In this document: in pieces, positions 18,607 to 28,994 of the stretch
How the letters are laid out: the number at the start of each line of letters is the position of its first letter
Position numbering within the stretch: position 1 is the first letter of the stretch
Assembly (NCBI RefSeq): GCF_022898935.1
Contig: NZ_JALIRP010000002.1
Location: 372,001-436,000 of the forward strand
From: Paenibacillus mangrovi
GTDB taxonomy: Bacteria > Bacillota > Bacilli > Paenibacillales > Paenibacillaceae
DNA: 64,000 bases
Reading direction: 5' to 3'
Made by a program: the position numbers and the translations under genes
The notes under the pieces: generated by a model
The model's database searches: none
What the model saw: the letters and a program-made list of their open reading frames with translations, nothing else
Told to the model about the DNA's origin: nothing

Positions 18607-19509
18607 TTAGGCGTCGCGGTGGAAGCCGAGATCACGAAGCACGCGTTCTTGGTTGCGCCAGTCTTTTTTTACTTTTACCCACAATTCGAGGAAAATCTTC
18701 GAGCCCAGCAGATTTTGGATATCCTGCCGCGCTTGCTTGCCGACTTCTTTCAGCAGGGCTCCCTGCTTCCCGATGATAATGCCCTTCTGGGAATCCCTCT
18801 CCACGAAAATAACTGCGGAAATATGCACTACCCCGTTCTCCTGCACACGCATATCCTCAATCGTAACCGCGATGGAATGCGGCACTTCTTCGCGCGTCAT
18901 ATGAAGAATTTTCTCACGGATCAGCTCGGCGCAGACGAACTGCTCCGGATGATCTGTGATTTGATCCGCCGGGTAATATTGCGGTCCTTCCGGCAAATAT
19001 TTCTCTACTTGCTCCAAAAGGCGGTTTACGTTGTTCCCGTTTAAAGCCGAGATCGGTACGATCTCCGCAAAATTATGCAGCTTGCTGTACTGCTCAATGA
19101 TCGGAAGCAGCGCATCCGGCTCGATTTTGTCGATTTTGTTCAGCACCAGAATGACAGGTGTTTTGACATCTTTCAGCTGTTCGATGATAAAACGGTCACC
19201 GCCGCCAAAACCTTCAGACGTGTCAGCCAGAAACAGCACAGCTTCAACCTCTTTAAATGTATTAAACGCGGTCTGATTCATGAAATCGCCGAGCTTGGAC
19301 TGCCTTTTGTGGATACCTGGCGTGTCCAGAAATACGATCTGGGCTTCGTCCGTTGTATAGACTCCATGGATTTTGTTCCGTGTAGTCTGCGGCTTATCCG
19401 ACATGATGGCAATCTTTTGTCCGATCACTTGGTTCATAAGCGTGGACTTGCCTACATTCGGTCTGCCGACGATGGCAACAAAACCTGATTTATATGACGG
19501 TTTCGTCAT
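18607..19509 (-). CDS. era: GTPase Era
   Basis: Era is an essential GTPase that binds the 3' end of 16S rRNA and helps mature the 30S subunit. The 300 residues contain G1 [10 protein letters not shown]3 DTPGIH and G4 NKID, and a C-terminal KH RNA-binding domain with [15 protein letters not shown]. It has a strong gaggagg ribosome site. Its neighbours ybeY (rRNA maturation), cdd and recO form the conserved cluster. Confidence 0.98.
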   Translation of the reverse strand: MTKPSYKSGFVAIVGRPNVGKSTLMNQVIGQKIAIMSDKPQTTRNKIHGVYTTDEAQIVFLDTPGIHKRQSKLGDFMNQTAFNTFKEVEAVLFLADTSEGFGGGDRFIIEQLKDVKTPVILVLNKIDKIEPDALLPIIEQYSKLHNFAEIVPISALNGNNVNRLLEQVEKYLPEGPQYYPADQITDHPEQFVCAELIREKILHMTREEVPHSIAVTIEDMRVQENGVVHISAVIFVERDSQKGIIIGKQGALLKEVGKQARQDIQNLLGSKIFLELWVKVKKDWRNQERVLRDLGFHRDA

Positions 19510-19555
19510 GAATTATCTTATCCTCCTCATGTTTCTTCCCCTTAGGGAAGACTAC

Positions 19556-19620
19556 CCGGGGCCCTGAATCCGTGAGCGGCAATAGGAAAACAGATGCCGG
19601 CCGCGGAGACGGGGCCCCGG
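19556..19620. repeat. GC-rich inverted repeat between cdd and era
   Basis: The arms ccggggccc (19556-19564) and gggccccgg (19612-19620) are perfectly complementary. An inner pair (gcggc / gccgc) allows an extended hairpin in the cdd-era mRNA. No T run follows on the minus strand, so it does not look like an intrinsic terminator; it may be an mRNA processing or stability element. Confidence 0.6.
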
Positions 19621-19647
19621 ATTTGATGTTTATGGTTGATTTAGAAG

Positions 19648-20061
19648 TTACTTCTTGGCGCTCTCCAGATCAGAAGGGCCAAAGGCGCCCGGCAGCAGAT
19701 CGCGGACAGTTGTTTCCTTCATATCGCCTTTCAAATTTCCCATAATGATTTTCATATCGGGATCACACAGCTCCACGATTACTTGGCGGCAGACACCGCA
19801 TGGGCTAATTGGGCCGTCTGTGTCGCCTACGACAGCCATGGCTTTAAAGCTCCCAGCCTTATGGCCGTCCGCAATGGCCCGGAACAATGCTGTTCGTTCA
19901 GCACAGTTTGTAGGGCCGTATGCGGCATTCTCGACGTTACAGCCATGATGCACATGGCCATCCTTGTCCAGCAGTGCAGCTCCTACGCCAAAATGGGAAT
20001 AAGGTGTATATGCATTTGTCCGTGCTTTGATTGCTTCTTGTAGTAATTGTACCGGTTCCAT
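19648..20061 (-). CDS. cdd: cytidine deaminase
   Basis: The enzyme deaminates cytidine and deoxycytidine to uridine forms for pyrimidine salvage. The 137-residue protein has the zinc site motifs NAAYGPTNCAERTALF (Cys plus catalytic Glu) and SPCGVCRQVI (two Cys), so it is the tetrameric, three-cysteine type. It lies between dgkA and era, as in B. subtilis. Confidence 0.97.
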   Translation of the reverse strand: MEPVQLLQEAIKARTNAYTPYSHFGVGAALLDKDGHVHHGCNVENAAYGPTNCAERTALFRAIADGHKAGSFKAMAVVGDTDGPISPCGVCRQVIVELCDPDMKIIMGNLKGDMKETTVRDLLPGAFGPSDLESAKK

Positions 20062-20100
20062 ATTTCAAAACCTCCTCAAATTCAGTAAGACAATATTATA

Positions 20101-20475
20101 CTAACCGCCCGAACCAAGCAAATCTGCCAGCGGGCGGTAAAATACAATAATGCCTGCTACGAGGGCGAATACAGATGCCAGCAGCACTGCCCCTGCAGCT
20201 GTGTCCTTTGCCGCCTTAGCTAGCGGGTGAATCTCGGGAGAGGCCAAATCCACAACCGATTCCAGTGCGGTATTCATCAGTTCCATAACCATCACCAGCG
20301 TAATGGCGAGCAGAAGCACCACCCACCTCATCCAGGATAAATGCAGCAGCGCTGCCGCTATAATGACAACGACCGCTGCTGCTGCATGAATTCTCATATT
20401 ACGCTGTGTACGGAGTGCATACCAAACGCCTTGAATAGCATACCCGAATGATGATATGAGGGATCCGCTTCGCAT
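20101..20475 (-). CDS. dgkA: diacylglycerol kinase family membrane enzyme (undecaprenol kinase type)
   Basis: The 124-residue integral membrane kinase has three hydrophobic segments and the family signature ELMNTALESVVDL followed by HPLAKAAKDTAAGAVL. In Gram-positive bacteria this family mostly phosphorylates undecaprenol to support the lipid carrier pool for cell-wall synthesis, rather than diacylglycerol. Its start overlaps the ybeY stop by one base. Confidence 0.93.
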   Translation of the reverse strand: MRSGSLISSFGYAIQGVWYALRTQRNMRIHAAAAVVVIIAAALLHLSWMRWVVLLLAITLVMVMELMNTALESVVDLASPEIHPLAKAAKDTAAGAVLLASVFALVAGIIVFYRPLADLLGSGG

Positions 20476-20972
20476 TAGCGTGAAAGCCGGGCTTCAGCCA
20501 GTACCGCTTCCTGCTTGCCCATCATTTCGGCTTCACTTTCTTTGTCCTGATGATCGTATCCGAGTAAGTGCAGGAAACCGTGGACGAATAAAAATCCGAT
20601 TTCACGCTCCAGGGAATGACCATAATCTTCGCTTTGCGCCTGTGCGCGATTCACAGAAATAATGATATCGCCGAGCATATCCGGCATGTCCTGAAGCTCC
20701 TCATCTTCCTCCAGCTCATAGACGATATCCAGCTCTTCATCTGTAAACTCATTCATAGCGAAGGACAGTACGTCTGTAGGACGGTCAATTCCACGGTACT
20801 CCTTGTTCAGCTCATGAATTTGCTTGTCATCAACAAACGTGAGAGCCACCTCTCCGTCCTTAACTCCTTCGGCTTCACCAGCCTTTTGCAGCACAAGCTC
20901 AAGTAGTGATATCAGCTCCTCGCTGATCGCAAGCTCCTCTTGCTCATTATTCCATGCCAGATGCAGCCCCAT
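20475..20972 (-). CDS. ybeY: endoribonuclease YbeY
   Basis: YbeY is a single-strand-specific metal-dependent RNase needed for 16S rRNA 3'-end maturation and ribosome quality control. The 165-residue sequence contains the zinc motif [11 protein letters not shown] near the C-terminus and the DRPTDVLSF motif. It sits between pgpH (2-bp gap) and dgkA (1-bp overlap), so it is translationally coupled. Confidence 0.97.
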   Translation of the reverse strand: MGLHLAWNNEQEELAISEELISLLELVLQKAGEAEGVKDGEVALTFVDDKQIHELNKEYRGIDRPTDVLSFAMNEFTDEELDIVYELEEDEELQDMPDMLGDIIISVNRAQAQSEDYGHSLEREIGFLFVHGFLHLLGYDHQDKESEAEMMGKQEAVLAEARLSR

Positions 20973-20974
20973 GA

Positions 20975-23230
20975 CTAACCGCTCCTTCTTGTGTCTTCAT
21001 TCGTTTTGTTCTTTATGATTTCTTCCGGGTACTCTATTCTTGAATGAAAGATCCCCATGACGCTTTCCTTCAGCGTCTTCGCAACAATATCCAATTCCTT
21101 CATCGTCAGGTCGCAGTCGTTAAACTGGTGATCGTCCAGGCGGCTTTTAATGATCTTTTCGATCATCGCCTCCACCTGATCCACCGTCGGATTCCGCAAA
21201 GATCGGACTGCAGCTTCCACGCTATCGGCGATGCCGATCACAGCCGATTCCTTCGACTGGGCTTTAGGTCCCGGATAGCGGAAGTCCTCTTCAGTAAAAT
21301 CAGGCTCCCTACCCTGCTCCTCCGCAAGGCGAAGCGCCTTATGGTAGAAAAATTGAAGGAATGTGGTTCCGTGATGCTGTTCCGCGATATCCCTGATCGG
21401 TTTCGGAATTTTGTACTCTTTCAGCATTTCCACACCATCACGTGCGTGGGCGATGATAATGGATTTGCTCATCTTCGGATCAATATGATCATGCGGATTC
21501 TCTATATTGTTCTGATTCTCGATAAAATAGCTTGGACGCTTGGTCTTGCCGATATCATGATAATAGGAGCCTACGCGGCACAGCAGTCCGTCCGCTCCAA
21601 TGGCTTCCGCAGCGGCTTCGGACAAATTACCGACCATAACGCTGTGATGATACGTGCCGGGCGTCTCCGTGAGCAGCTTCCGCAGCAGCGGATGATTCGG
21701 ATTGGACAGTTCAACCAGCTTAAGGGCTGACAGAATCCCAAACGTGACTTCAAAGAACGGCATGAGTCCAATTGCCAAAATGGCGGTCAGTAAGCCTCCG
21801 GCAAAAGCAAATCCAATACCGTACAATGTCTGCATCTGATTCCACTGGCCGGTATTGATCAGCGCCATGATAAACACCGTCAGCGATCCAAACAGGCAGA
21901 CCATAATCCCGCCTTTCAGCAGGGTGGAGCGCTGGCTTGCCCGGTGTATCGTGAATATGGCTACGGACGATACAACCAGTGCAAAGAAACCGAAGCTAAA
22001 GTCAAACATCTGGCCTTGATGTACATTCAGTATAACGCTTGACAGGATGCTGAACACCATCGTGCAGAAATAAGCAAGCGACATATCCAGCAGCAAAGTC
22101 ACCAGCGTCGCCCCAATAGCAACAGGCGCCAAATATCCTACATAAGGTCTCTCATTGCTTTGTAAAATCCCGACCAAATGCATGGAAATGATCGTGATGA
22201 TAAAAATAAGCACCAGCATAAGCAGCTGGGAATTGTTATACCTGAACTTCCCGGAATCAGCCTGTCTCATAAAGAGGAAGAGTCCACCCGCCATAAGCAG
22301 TGACAGCAAAAGCAGGCCAAGCTGCGGCCTATAGTTGACTTCATTTTTAAGGAGTCCATTATCGTCCAGCAGATTGTACAAATCTTCTGTAATCAGCTGA
22401 CCTTTGGCTACCAGTACATCCCCCTGCTTAATATAAACCGTCTGCGTATTTTCCCGGGCTTGAACCTTGGCTTCCTTGGTCGCTTCTTCGTCGTAGAATT
22501 TGTTTGCTGTAATCGCAAGCTTGGACAGCTCCTGCACGACTTCGCGGGCTGTACGATCGCTCAGGGTGCTCGCGCTGACTAGTTCAGCAACCTTGGCACG
22601 CGCGGCCTGAGCTTCCGCCACCTGATCATTCGAAAAACGCGACACGATCTCACGGGCTACCGGCTTCATCTCGGCGATATCCTGAGAGGTCAGCCGGGGA
22701 ATTTTTATAAATGTTTCTTCCGGTATTTTATAGGCCTGCTGGTTAGTTACCTTCAGCATCTCATCCAACAGTTTGTCCGAGTAGTTTCCTGAAGACCGGT
22801 TTGCATTAACAAAGTTTTGTATAAAGTCCTTGGATCGCTGTGGAATCTCCGACCGGTAAATCGAGATTTTATCTTCTCGTGATACCTGGTCGTCCTGATT
22901 CAGCCGGTCGATCCGGTCCAGGATAGAAACGACCAAGTTCTCATTAGGAATCGTGACAATCGTATAAATCGGCTGCACGCGTTCCGCTGCCTGTTCCTGG
23001 GCCTGCAACGTTGCCTTATTGTTGGGAATTTGCATCGGCGCTCTGATTTCCTTCTCGCTGCGTGTCCCTACCTGGATATTATACCGTTCAGGAAGCAGGT
23101 TAGGAGCCAAACTGACATAAAAGAGCACCGTCAGACATAAAAAGAGAACATAGCGTGTTCCAGCGCTATGTTTCCAGCCCCCAGATTTAATTGAGAAAGA
23201 TTTGCCCGATGACGTTTCTTTCGAAGTCAT
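20975..23230 (-). CDS. pgpH: 7TM-HD c-di-AMP phosphodiesterase (PgpH/YqfF)
   Basis: The 751-residue protein has an N-terminal membrane segment (about 27-45), a large extracytoplasmic domain (about 50-290), seven membrane segments (about 305-500) and a cytosolic HD domain. The HD ligands are visible as [23 protein letters not shown] and AEQHHGT. The family hydrolyses cyclic di-AMP, controlling potassium, osmotic and cell-wall homeostasis. It lies between phoH and ybeY, the usual place. Confidence 0.95.
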   Translation of the reverse strand: MTSKETSSGKSFSIKSGGWKHSAGTRYVLFLCLTVLFYVSLAPNLLPERYNIQVGTRSEKEIRAPMQIPNNKATLQAQEQAAERVQPIYTIVTIPNENLVVSILDRIDRLNQDDQVSREDKISIYRSEIPQRSKDFIQNFVNANRSSGNYSDKLLDEMLKVTNQQAYKIPEETFIKIPRLTSQDIAEMKPVAREIVSRFSNDQVAEAQAARAKVAELVSASTLSDRTAREVVQELSKLAITANKFYDEEATKEAKVQARENTQTVYIKQGDVLVAKGQLITEDLYNLLDDNGLLKNEVNYRPQLGLLLLSLLMAGGLFLFMRQADSGKFRYNNSQLLMLVLIFIITIISMHLVGILQSNERPYVGYLAPVAIGATLVTLLLDMSLAYFCTMVFSILSSVILNVHQGQMFDFSFGFFALVVSSVAIFTIHRASQRSTLLKGGIMVCLFGSLTVFIMALINTGQWNQMQTLYGIGFAFAGGLLTAILAIGLMPFFEVTFGILSALKLVELSNPNHPLLRKLLTETPGTYHHSVMVGNLSEAAAEAIGADGLLCRVGSYYHDIGKTKRPSYFIENQNNIENPHDHIDPKMSKSIIIAHARDGVEMLKEYKIPKPIRDIAEQHHGTTFLQFFYHKALRLAEEQGREPDFTEEDFRYPGPKAQSKESAVIGIADSVEAAVRSLRNPTVDQVEAMIEKIIKSRLDDHQFNDCDLTMKELDIVAKTLKESVMGIFHSRIEYPEEIIKNKTNEDTRRSG

Positions 23231-23244
23231 AAAGATAATCCCCT

Positions 23245-24216
23245 CTAATCTTGATTTTCTGCAGCTTTGTCGTAAGCAATGATAATTTTCTGAACGAGGG
23301 AGTGACGGACGACATCCTGTTCGGCAAAAAAGACAAAGCCGATTTCTTCAATACCGCTAAGAATCTTTTTGGCCTCAACCAGACCGGACTTTTTGCCTTT
23401 CGGCAAATCGATCTGTGTTACGTCCCCGGTAATGACCATTTTCGAACCAAAACCCAAACGGGTTAAAAACATTTTCATTTGCTCGGCAGTCGTATTCTGG
23501 GCTTCATCCAATATGATAAAGGAATCATCCAGCGTACGGCCGCGCATATAAGCCAGCGGCGCAATTTCTATAAGTCCTCTTTCAAGCGCTTTGGCTGTCT
23601 GCTCCGGACCCATGACATCATACAGGGCATCATAAAGCGGCCGCAAATAAGGATCTACCTTTTCCTGCAAATCACCTGGCAGAAAACCTAGGTTTTCTCC
23701 GGCTTCAACTGCCGGACGCGTAAGAACGATCCGTTTCACGGACCCTTCCTTCAAAGCGGCTACCGCTAGTACAACGGCTAGATACGTTTTACCGGTACCA
23801 GCTGGGCCGACACCGAATACGATATCCCGCTTGCGGATGGTTGTTACATAATGCTTCTGTCCAATCGTTTTGACACGGATCGGTTTGCCGCGGAACGTTG
23901 TCGTAATTTCCCCTTTGAACAGATCAAGCAGTTGATCCGCCCGAAAATCCTTGGCCAGTTCGATTGCGTAAGCCACATCCCGCTCAGAAAGTATGTATCC
24001 GTTTCGGACAAGCTCCAGGAGAACTTCAAACAGCTGCTCCGCGACTTGAACGTCGTGCTGGCTGCCTCGAATCGTAATCTCAGCTTCCCGGGAATCAATC
24101 TGGACAGGGATTTCAGTTTCAATCATTTTCAGAAAAGTATCCTGAGGTCCGAAAATGGAAAGTCCTTCACTTGCACTGTGCAATAAAATTTGCGCGCTGT
24201 GATTTTTTTCTGACAA
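23245..24216 (-). CDS. phoH: PhoH family ATPase (PhoL/YbeZ type)
   Basis: The 323 residues hold an N-terminal KH-like region and a P-loop ATPase: Walker A GVGPAGTGKTYLA (about 137-149), Walker B FIILDEAQN (about 235), and the sensor region MVITGDVTQIDLP. Members work with YbeY in RNA metabolism and possess helicase or nuclease-associated ATPase roles. The neighbourhood phoH-pgpH-ybeY supports a ribosome-maturation role here. Confidence 0.96.
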   Translation of the reverse strand: MSEKNHSAQILLHSASEGLSIFGPQDTFLKMIETEIPVQIDSREAEITIRGSQHDVQVAEQLFEVLLELVRNGYILSERDVAYAIELAKDFRADQLLDLFKGEITTTFRGKPIRVKTIGQKHYVTTIRKRDIVFGVGPAGTGKTYLAVVLAVAALKEGSVKRIVLTRPAVEAGENLGFLPGDLQEKVDPYLRPLYDALYDVMGPEQTAKALERGLIEIAPLAYMRGRTLDDSFIILDEAQNTTAEQMKMFLTRLGFGSKMVITGDVTQIDLPKGKKSGLVEAKKILSGIEEIGFVFFAEQDVVRHSLVQKIIIAYDKAAENQD

Positions 24217-24222
24217 ATAGCC

Positions 24223-25419
24223 TCATTCTCCTTGACTATGAACTAGGGGAAGCTCTTCTGCGATCTTCTCCTCCACCTCAAAAAGCACTTTCATATAAAC
24301 TTTACCATTCTCTTTCTTCTCATGCAAAATTTTTTGGCTGATAATCTGCGAGTCGCTTCCATATTTCGCCAAAATATCACGAACAGCCCCTTGTAATCCC
24401 AGTTTTTTAGCTTCTTCCGGCTGCAGCGTCTCCTGTGCTTCCGTAACCTCCATCACTTTCTCTGTCATCCAGCCAAACGGAAGAACAATCGAACGCCAGG
24501 TGAGCGGATCAAGTTCAGTCAGCGTCTCGGATTTCTCGAACGACTCTTTGCCGTAACCCCAGAGCTGGATCGCTCTATTGCCGAGCACCAGGTAGCTTTT
24601 ATTTTTTCGTTCGCCTGTATATACTTTTTGCTTTTGGACAAGAGGTACCTGCAAATTGTATTCATGCCATACAAGTCCCTTCACTTCGCCCTTGGCCACC
24701 ACGGTCTGCGAATTCGCTGCCCCGTCTCCCAAGATGCCAGAGATCAGCACCTGTCCTTTTTTGACGCGCGTGTTTTTTTGAACCAAAGGCCGTCCCTGCT
24801 CTGCGTAAATACTCGTTACCACCGCATCCGTCCGGCTCACCAGATGGCGCGGGCTGACAAGCGGAGTCTTCTCCGGCTCTGCGGCTTCAACAATCTGAAT
24901 TGTAATCGTGGTTCCTTTTCTTTCCACACCGACCCAAGAGGTGCCAGGAAGCTTCATGCTCAGCTCGCGTGCTAGCTTGTCAGGCTCGTCCAGACGAAAA
25001 ATCCATTGGAACGGACGTATACCAGCTTGTCTTGCCACCTTCAGGATATCCTCCGACGCCAATTTTTCGTTCCCGGTTACATTGACGTTCCACACCAAGG
25101 ATGAGAGCAGCAGCAGCATGATAAAAAACAGGACAATGCCTGCAGCAAAAAATTTACGTTTATACAGTTTAACGATACGAAAAGGCAGCCCGATCCGCTC
25201 CGCGACATGCATCCGGCAGCCTGTCCGCTTAAGGAGAGGGCGAAGAGCATGAAAATCACTCAGAAGCAGCTTCATATCGGCAGTATGATTGCTGGTGGGC
25301 CGGATATCCCATACGGGAATGCCCGACTCCGCCAAATCATTGATCAAATGATCGACATGCTCTCCTTTGACGGTAATCCGTACACAGCCGCGTATGCCCG
25401 AAAGTGTGGGTATTTTCAT
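24223..25419 (-). CDS. yqfD: sporulation protein YqfD
   Basis: The 398-residue protein has a cytosolic N-terminal part, one transmembrane segment (about 90-113) and a long extracytoplasmic region with repeated VEVAEAEEP-like stretches. It matches YqfD, a mother-cell protein needed for efficient sporulation in B. subtilis. Its start overlaps the end of yqfC by 4 bases, so the two are coupled. Confidence 0.94.
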   Translation of the reverse strand: MKIPTLSGIRGCVRITVKGEHVDHLINDLAESGIPVWDIRPTSNHTADMKLLLSDFHALRPLLKRTGCRMHVAERIGLPFRIVKLYKRKFFAAGIVLFFIMLLLLSSLVWNVNVTGNEKLASEDILKVARQAGIRPFQWIFRLDEPDKLARELSMKLPGTSWVGVERKGTTITIQIVEAAEPEKTPLVSPRHLVSRTDAVVTSIYAEQGRPLVQKNTRVKKGQVLISGILGDGAANSQTVVAKGEVKGLVWHEYNLQVPLVQKQKVYTGERKNKSYLVLGNRAIQLWGYGKESFEKSETLTELDPLTWRSIVLPFGWMTEKVMEVTEAQETLQPEEAKKLGLQGAVRDILAKYGSDSQIISQKILHEKKENGKVYMKVLFEVEEKIAEELPLVHSQGE

Positions 25420-25709
25420 GAGCTCTCCCCCATTCCTGAATATTTTATATTGGTGATGATTCCTTCAATCATGACTTCCTGAGGCAGTATCGCCCGGATC
25501 ATGAGTCCCGTGCCTTCGACTTCCAGTGAGCCCTGGCTCAGGGAAAGAATCATCCTATTCTCTGAAAAATGCCGCACACCGCGATGATTTTCAATGGAAA
25601 TCTCTTTGTTTCCCACCAAGGTAATCCGCGGCAGATCGAGCAGAACATCCTGCGGCAAATCCAGCATTTCATTTGTCCATTTCCGCAGCCTGCGGCTGAT
25701 CCGAGTCAT
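25416..25709 (-). CDS. yqfC: sporulation protein YqfC
   Basis: This 97-residue protein belongs to the YabP/YqfC family: an N-terminal basic helix, then a beta-rich core with LDLPRITLVGNKEISIENH and a terminal MIEGIITNIKYS. It is expressed in the mother cell with yqfD. A gggggaag ribosome site precedes the ATG, and a sequence resembling a sigma-E promoter lies 30-60 bases upstream. Confidence 0.93.
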   Translation of the reverse strand: MTRISRRLRKWTNEMLDLPQDVLLDLPRITLVGNKEISIENHRGVRHFSENRMILSLSQGSLEVEGTGLMIRAILPQEVMIEGIITNIKYSGMGESS

Positions 25710-25739
25710 ACGAAGGTCTTCCCCCTTCCTGTACTTTAC

Positions 25740-25768
25740 AACTTATGCCCGGTCCGGCGGTTTTATGA
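25740..25768 (-). promoter_or_regulatory. possible sigma-E promoter of yqfCD
   Basis: On the minus strand TCATAAA (25762-25768) and CATAAGTT (25740-25747), with 14 bases between, resemble the sigma-E pattern (KMATATT N14 CATACANT). The B. subtilis yqfCD operon is sigma-E dependent, which makes this plausible. Confidence 0.42.
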
Positions 25769-25821
25769 GAGCTTTCAAGATCAGCATCATTTTTCAAAGA
25801 GAACTCTAACTGTGGACAAGC

Positions 25822-25881
25822 AAAAAAGCCTTTCCTGCCTGGCAACGGATATTAAATATCCGCTGCCAAGCTGAAAAGGCT
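25822..25881 (-). terminator. strong intrinsic terminator after the 180-residue protein gene
   Basis: On the minus strand a long stem (agccttttcagcttggcagc ... with an ggatatttaatatcc tip) ends in TTTTTTG, 40-100 bases past the stop codon at 25921. It isolates the yqfC transcript from floA-nfeD. Confidence 0.88.
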
Positions 25882-25920
25882 GCTGCTAAATGACTTAAGA
25901 AAATGTAGTAGATTACAACA

Positions 25921-26463
25921 TTATTTCCGCCCGCTATAGGGACGCTTGGAGCGTGGAGGCCCAAGAATTTCAGCCCAGATCAGACCGTTTCTGGCTTCTT
26001 TCGCCAGCGGCGATACCGGTTGTGCAGGTTCCGTACGGCGCTTTTGCTTGGAATATGATTCGGTCGCCGCTTTTTCAATTCTGTCTAGCGAGGCATTGAC
26101 CCGGTTCAAATGCTGCTGCATTTCTCTTTCATAATCTGCGAGCGTCTCCGGCTTTTCTTCTGCTTCCCACATACCGGATACACCCTCTCCGGTTTCATAA
26201 TCGGGACCATAGCCTTGAAATTCAAAGGATCTTTCCGCAGCTTTCCGTTCCGCCACGAAATCCGGCTCCTTTTCGACCTTACGTTCCCTGGGGGCTTCAA
26301 CTGTAGCCGGAGCTTTGTTTCTGCGCTCGAAACCGCCCTTCCCGTCAAAGCTGGGCATTCCCCGCGAGTTCTGCTTTTGCTTCGACTTGCCGCTTTTGCT
26401 CAGGGCGGAAAGAATCGCAAATCCAATGATCAGGATCCAATAAAAATTATCCAAGATCCACAT
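25921..26463 (-). CDS. single-pass membrane protein of unknown function, in the yqfB position
   Basis: The 180-residue protein starts with one transmembrane segment (about 3-20) and continues as a highly charged, probably cytosolic and partly disordered domain. A helical segment (about 107-135, YEREMQQHLNRVNASLDRIE) and a conserved-looking tail GLIWAEILGPPRSKRPY close the protein. I do not recognise a family. It follows floA by 13 bp and probably belongs to the nfeD-floA transcript, so a role at the membrane with flotillin is possible but only inferred. Confidence 0.7.
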   Translation of the reverse strand: MWILDNFYWILIIGFAILSALSKSGKSKQKQNSRGMPSFDGKGGFERRNKAPATVEAPRERKVEKEPDFVAERKAAERSFEFQGYGPDYETGEGVSGMWEAEEKPETLADYEREMQQHLNRVNASLDRIEKAATESYSKQKRRTEPAQPVSPLAKEARNGLIWAEILGPPRSKRPYSGRK

Positions 26464-26476
26464 GGAGCATCATTCC

Positions 26477-27475
26477 CTACTTGTTATTTTGAGGACCGTT
26501 ATGGTCTCCTTCGCCCATCTTGCCAAGCGAGCCTCTCATTTGGGTATCCGCTTCAATATTTTTCATGTTCATGTAATCCATAACGCCAAGTTTGCCGGAA
26601 CGGAGCGCTTCCGCCATCGCGAGCGGTACTTCGGATTCGGACTCGACGACACGCGCTCTCATTTCGATGACGCGCGCCTTCATTTCCTGCTCCTGTGCTA
26701 CAGCCATTGCACGGCGTTCTTCCGCCTTCGCCTGGGCAATCCGTTTGTCAGCCTCTGCTTGTTCCGTTTGCAGATAGGCACCAATGTTCTTGCCTACATC
26801 TACATCCGCGATATCGATAGACAGAATTTCGAAGGCAGTACCAGCATCCAGCCCTTTGGACAGAACGGTACGCGAAATCCGGTCCGGATTCTCCAGTACA
26901 TCCTTATGCGAGTCACTGGAGCCGACCGTAGTAACGATACCTTCACCGACACGGGCAATGATCGTTTCTTCACCTGCCCCCCCGACGAGGCGGTCAATGT
27001 TCGCTCTTACGGTTACACGCGCCTTAACCTTCACTTCAATACCATTTTTCGCTACTGCAGCCACAACAGGTGTTTCAATAACACGCGGGTTAACGCTCAT
27101 TTGCACGGCCTGCAGCACATCGCGTCCTGCCAGATCAATCGCAGCCGCACGGGTGAATTCAAGCGGTATGTTCGCGCGTTGTGCCGCAATCAGGGCGTTT
27201 ACAACCCGGTCCACGTTACCGCCTGCCAAATAGTGGCTTTCCAGTTGGTTAATATTTAGTCCAAGACCCGCTTTGGTCGCTTTGATCAGCGGATTGACGA
27301 TCCGGCTTGGCGTAACCCGGCGCAGCCTCATGGCTACCAAGTTAATGATGCTGATGCGGACGCCCGCCGCCAGCGCGGAAATCCAGAGCGTGAGCGGGAA
27401 GAAGCTGAAGAACACGCTCAGCACGATAATAACTACGACAGCAATGAGCAGAATCGAGATCAACGAACTCGACAT
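26477..27475 (-). CDS. floA: flotillin-like protein FloA
   Basis: FloA scaffolds membrane microdomains. The 332-residue protein has an N-terminal hydrophobic hairpin (about 5-40), an SPFH/prohibitin domain, and the alanine/glutamate-rich coiled region [19 protein letters not shown] with [15 protein letters not shown]. It matches the YqfA family rather than the eukaryote-like FloT. It lies 36 bp after nfeD, the usual partner. Confidence 0.96.
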   Translation of the reverse strand: MSSSLISILLIAVVVIIVLSVFFSFFPLTLWISALAAGVRISIINLVAMRLRRVTPSRIVNPLIKATKAGLGLNINQLESHYLAGGNVDRVVNALIAAQRANIPLEFTRAAAIDLAGRDVLQAVQMSVNPRVIETPVVAAVAKNGIEVKVKARVTVRANIDRLVGGAGEETIIARVGEGIVTTVGSSDSHKDVLENPDRISRTVLSKGLDAGTAFEILSIDIADVDVGKNIGAYLQTEQAEADKRIAQAKAEERRAMAVAQEQEMKARVIEMRARVVESESEVPLAMAEALRSGKLGVMDYMNMKNIEADTQMRGSLGKMGEGDHNGPQNNK

Positions 27476-27511
27476 AAATGAATTCCCCCATTTTTTATAA
27501 TATGATTGCTT

Positions 27512-28864
27512 TTATTTCGGTTTTACGACAACTCTCGCACCTTCCACGCGAACAACCACAATCGCCGTATCCCGAGCGATGAACTCGCCATCCGTGACGA
27601 CATCAATACGCTCCTGACCGATCACCGCCGTTCCTGCAGGCCGCAATGGTGTTACGCTGACGCCTTCCCGTCCAAGCAAAACTTCTTTAGAAGCCGTTGG
27701 AACATATCCCTGCTCTTTGGTTAGAGATTCGCTGAGGATAAACCGGTTCCATATGCCTCGCTCCTTGAATATGATGGCGACAACGATTACGACAACGGCC
27801 GCAGCGGCAAATGCGATTCCCAGTGACAGCATCGCATGGCTCGTGTCATAGGCAGCCCGTACAACGCCTGCAACCAAGCTGATAGCGCCCAGTACCCCGA
27901 GTATCCCAAAGCTCGGGATAAACATCTCCAGAATCATCAGAATCAGACCTACGATAAAGAGCAGCCATGTCTCTTTGCCGGCAAATCCCGCCACATAGTT
28001 GCCAAAGAAATACAGAACAAAAGCAGCCACGCCGACGATCCCTGGTACACCGAAGCCAGGCACGATAAGTTCAATGACAATGCCTGCAATCCCCAGAAAC
28101 AGCAGGATGGTCATCACGACCGGATTCGTTAAAAATGAAGCCAGCTTCTCCGCGCCTGTGTGCTGCACGAGAAACATATCGCCTGGCGAATATCCCATCC
28201 AGGAAACAACTTCTTCCGGCGTCGACGCAATCGTATCGGCATATCCAACCTTTAGTGCTTGCTCGCTTGATAAGGCGATGATTTCGCCTTTTTCCTTCTT
28301 CTCTCCTATTTCCGGCATATCGACAACAGCATTGATATCCGCCATGCCTGCAGCAATTTCACCGTTTCTTCCGCTCGATTCCGCGGCGGCTGTCATTTCG
28401 GATTTCCAGGCTGCGACAAGCTTAGGATCATCCACCCGTTTGCCTGTGCTGTCCACCATTGCTGCTGCCCCGATCATACTGCCTGGCGACATGGCGATTT
28501 TATCCGCATTCAGGGCGATATAGCTGCCGGCAGAGGCGGCATTGCCGCGTATGTACGCAACTGTTGTTATATTGCTTTCACGAATCATTTTACCGATATC
28601 CTGTGCCGTATTAACCAAGCCGCCCGGTGTATTGATTTCAAGAACGATCAACCCGGCATTCATTTTCTCGGCTTCCTTAAATCCGCGTTCCATAAACTTT
28701 TCAAGCCCGGTTTCAATTTTTTGATCCACCGGAATCACGTATACTGGCCCTGTTTTTGCCGTTTCCGCATTAGCCATTCCCGGAACTGCCGCTGATGTCC
28801 ATCCAACTAGTAAAAGAAGAACAAACCACATGGTCAGCCTTTTGGTCCATTTGGATAAGTCCAA
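27512..28864 (-). CDS. NfeD family membrane serine protease (YqeZ type)
   Basis: The 450-residue protein has a signal peptide (about 10-32), then a ClpP-class protease domain with the nucleophile in GNAASAGSYIAL (about S113) and a lysine in EQALKVGYAD (about K210). Several transmembrane segments (about 245-365) follow, and a C-terminal soluble OB-fold NfeD domain closes it. Such proteins are typically encoded beside flotillins and are thought to act on flotillin or stomatin complexes. Confidence 0.92.
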   Translation of the reverse strand: MDLSKWTKRLTMWFVLLLLVGWTSAAVPGMANAETAKTGPVYVIPVDQKIETGLEKFMERGFKEAEKMNAGLIVLEINTPGGLVNTAQDIGKMIRESNITTVAYIRGNAASAGSYIALNADKIAMSPGSMIGAAAMVDSTGKRVDDPKLVAAWKSEMTAAAESSGRNGEIAAGMADINAVVDMPEIGEKKEKGEIIALSSEQALKVGYADTIASTPEEVVSWMGYSPGDMFLVQHTGAEKLASFLTNPVVMTILLFLGIAGIVIELIVPGFGVPGIVGVAAFVLYFFGNYVAGFAGKETWLLFIVGLILMILEMFIPSFGILGVLGAISLVAGVVRAAYDTSHAMLSLGIAFAAAAVVVIVVAIIFKERGIWNRFILSESLTKEQGYVPTASKEVLLGREGVSVTPLRPAGTAVIGQERIDVVTDGEFIARDTAIVVVRVEGARVVVKPK

Positions 28865-28955
28865 TGTTTTCCCCTCCTTTCCCCATGATTATAATATATT
28901 ACTCAGTAAATGCCAGTGATTTTACAGGAAAAGGTTTACCATCTTCAGAAAAATG

Positions 28956-28982
28956 AAAAAACACCCCTTAAAAAGGGGTGCT
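28956..28982 (-). terminator. intrinsic terminator after yqeY
   Basis: On the minus strand the 8-bp stem caccccttt / aaggggtg is followed by TTTTTT, 15-40 bases past the yqeY stop codon. Confidence 0.88.
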
Positions 28983-28994
28983 TTACATTATGTT

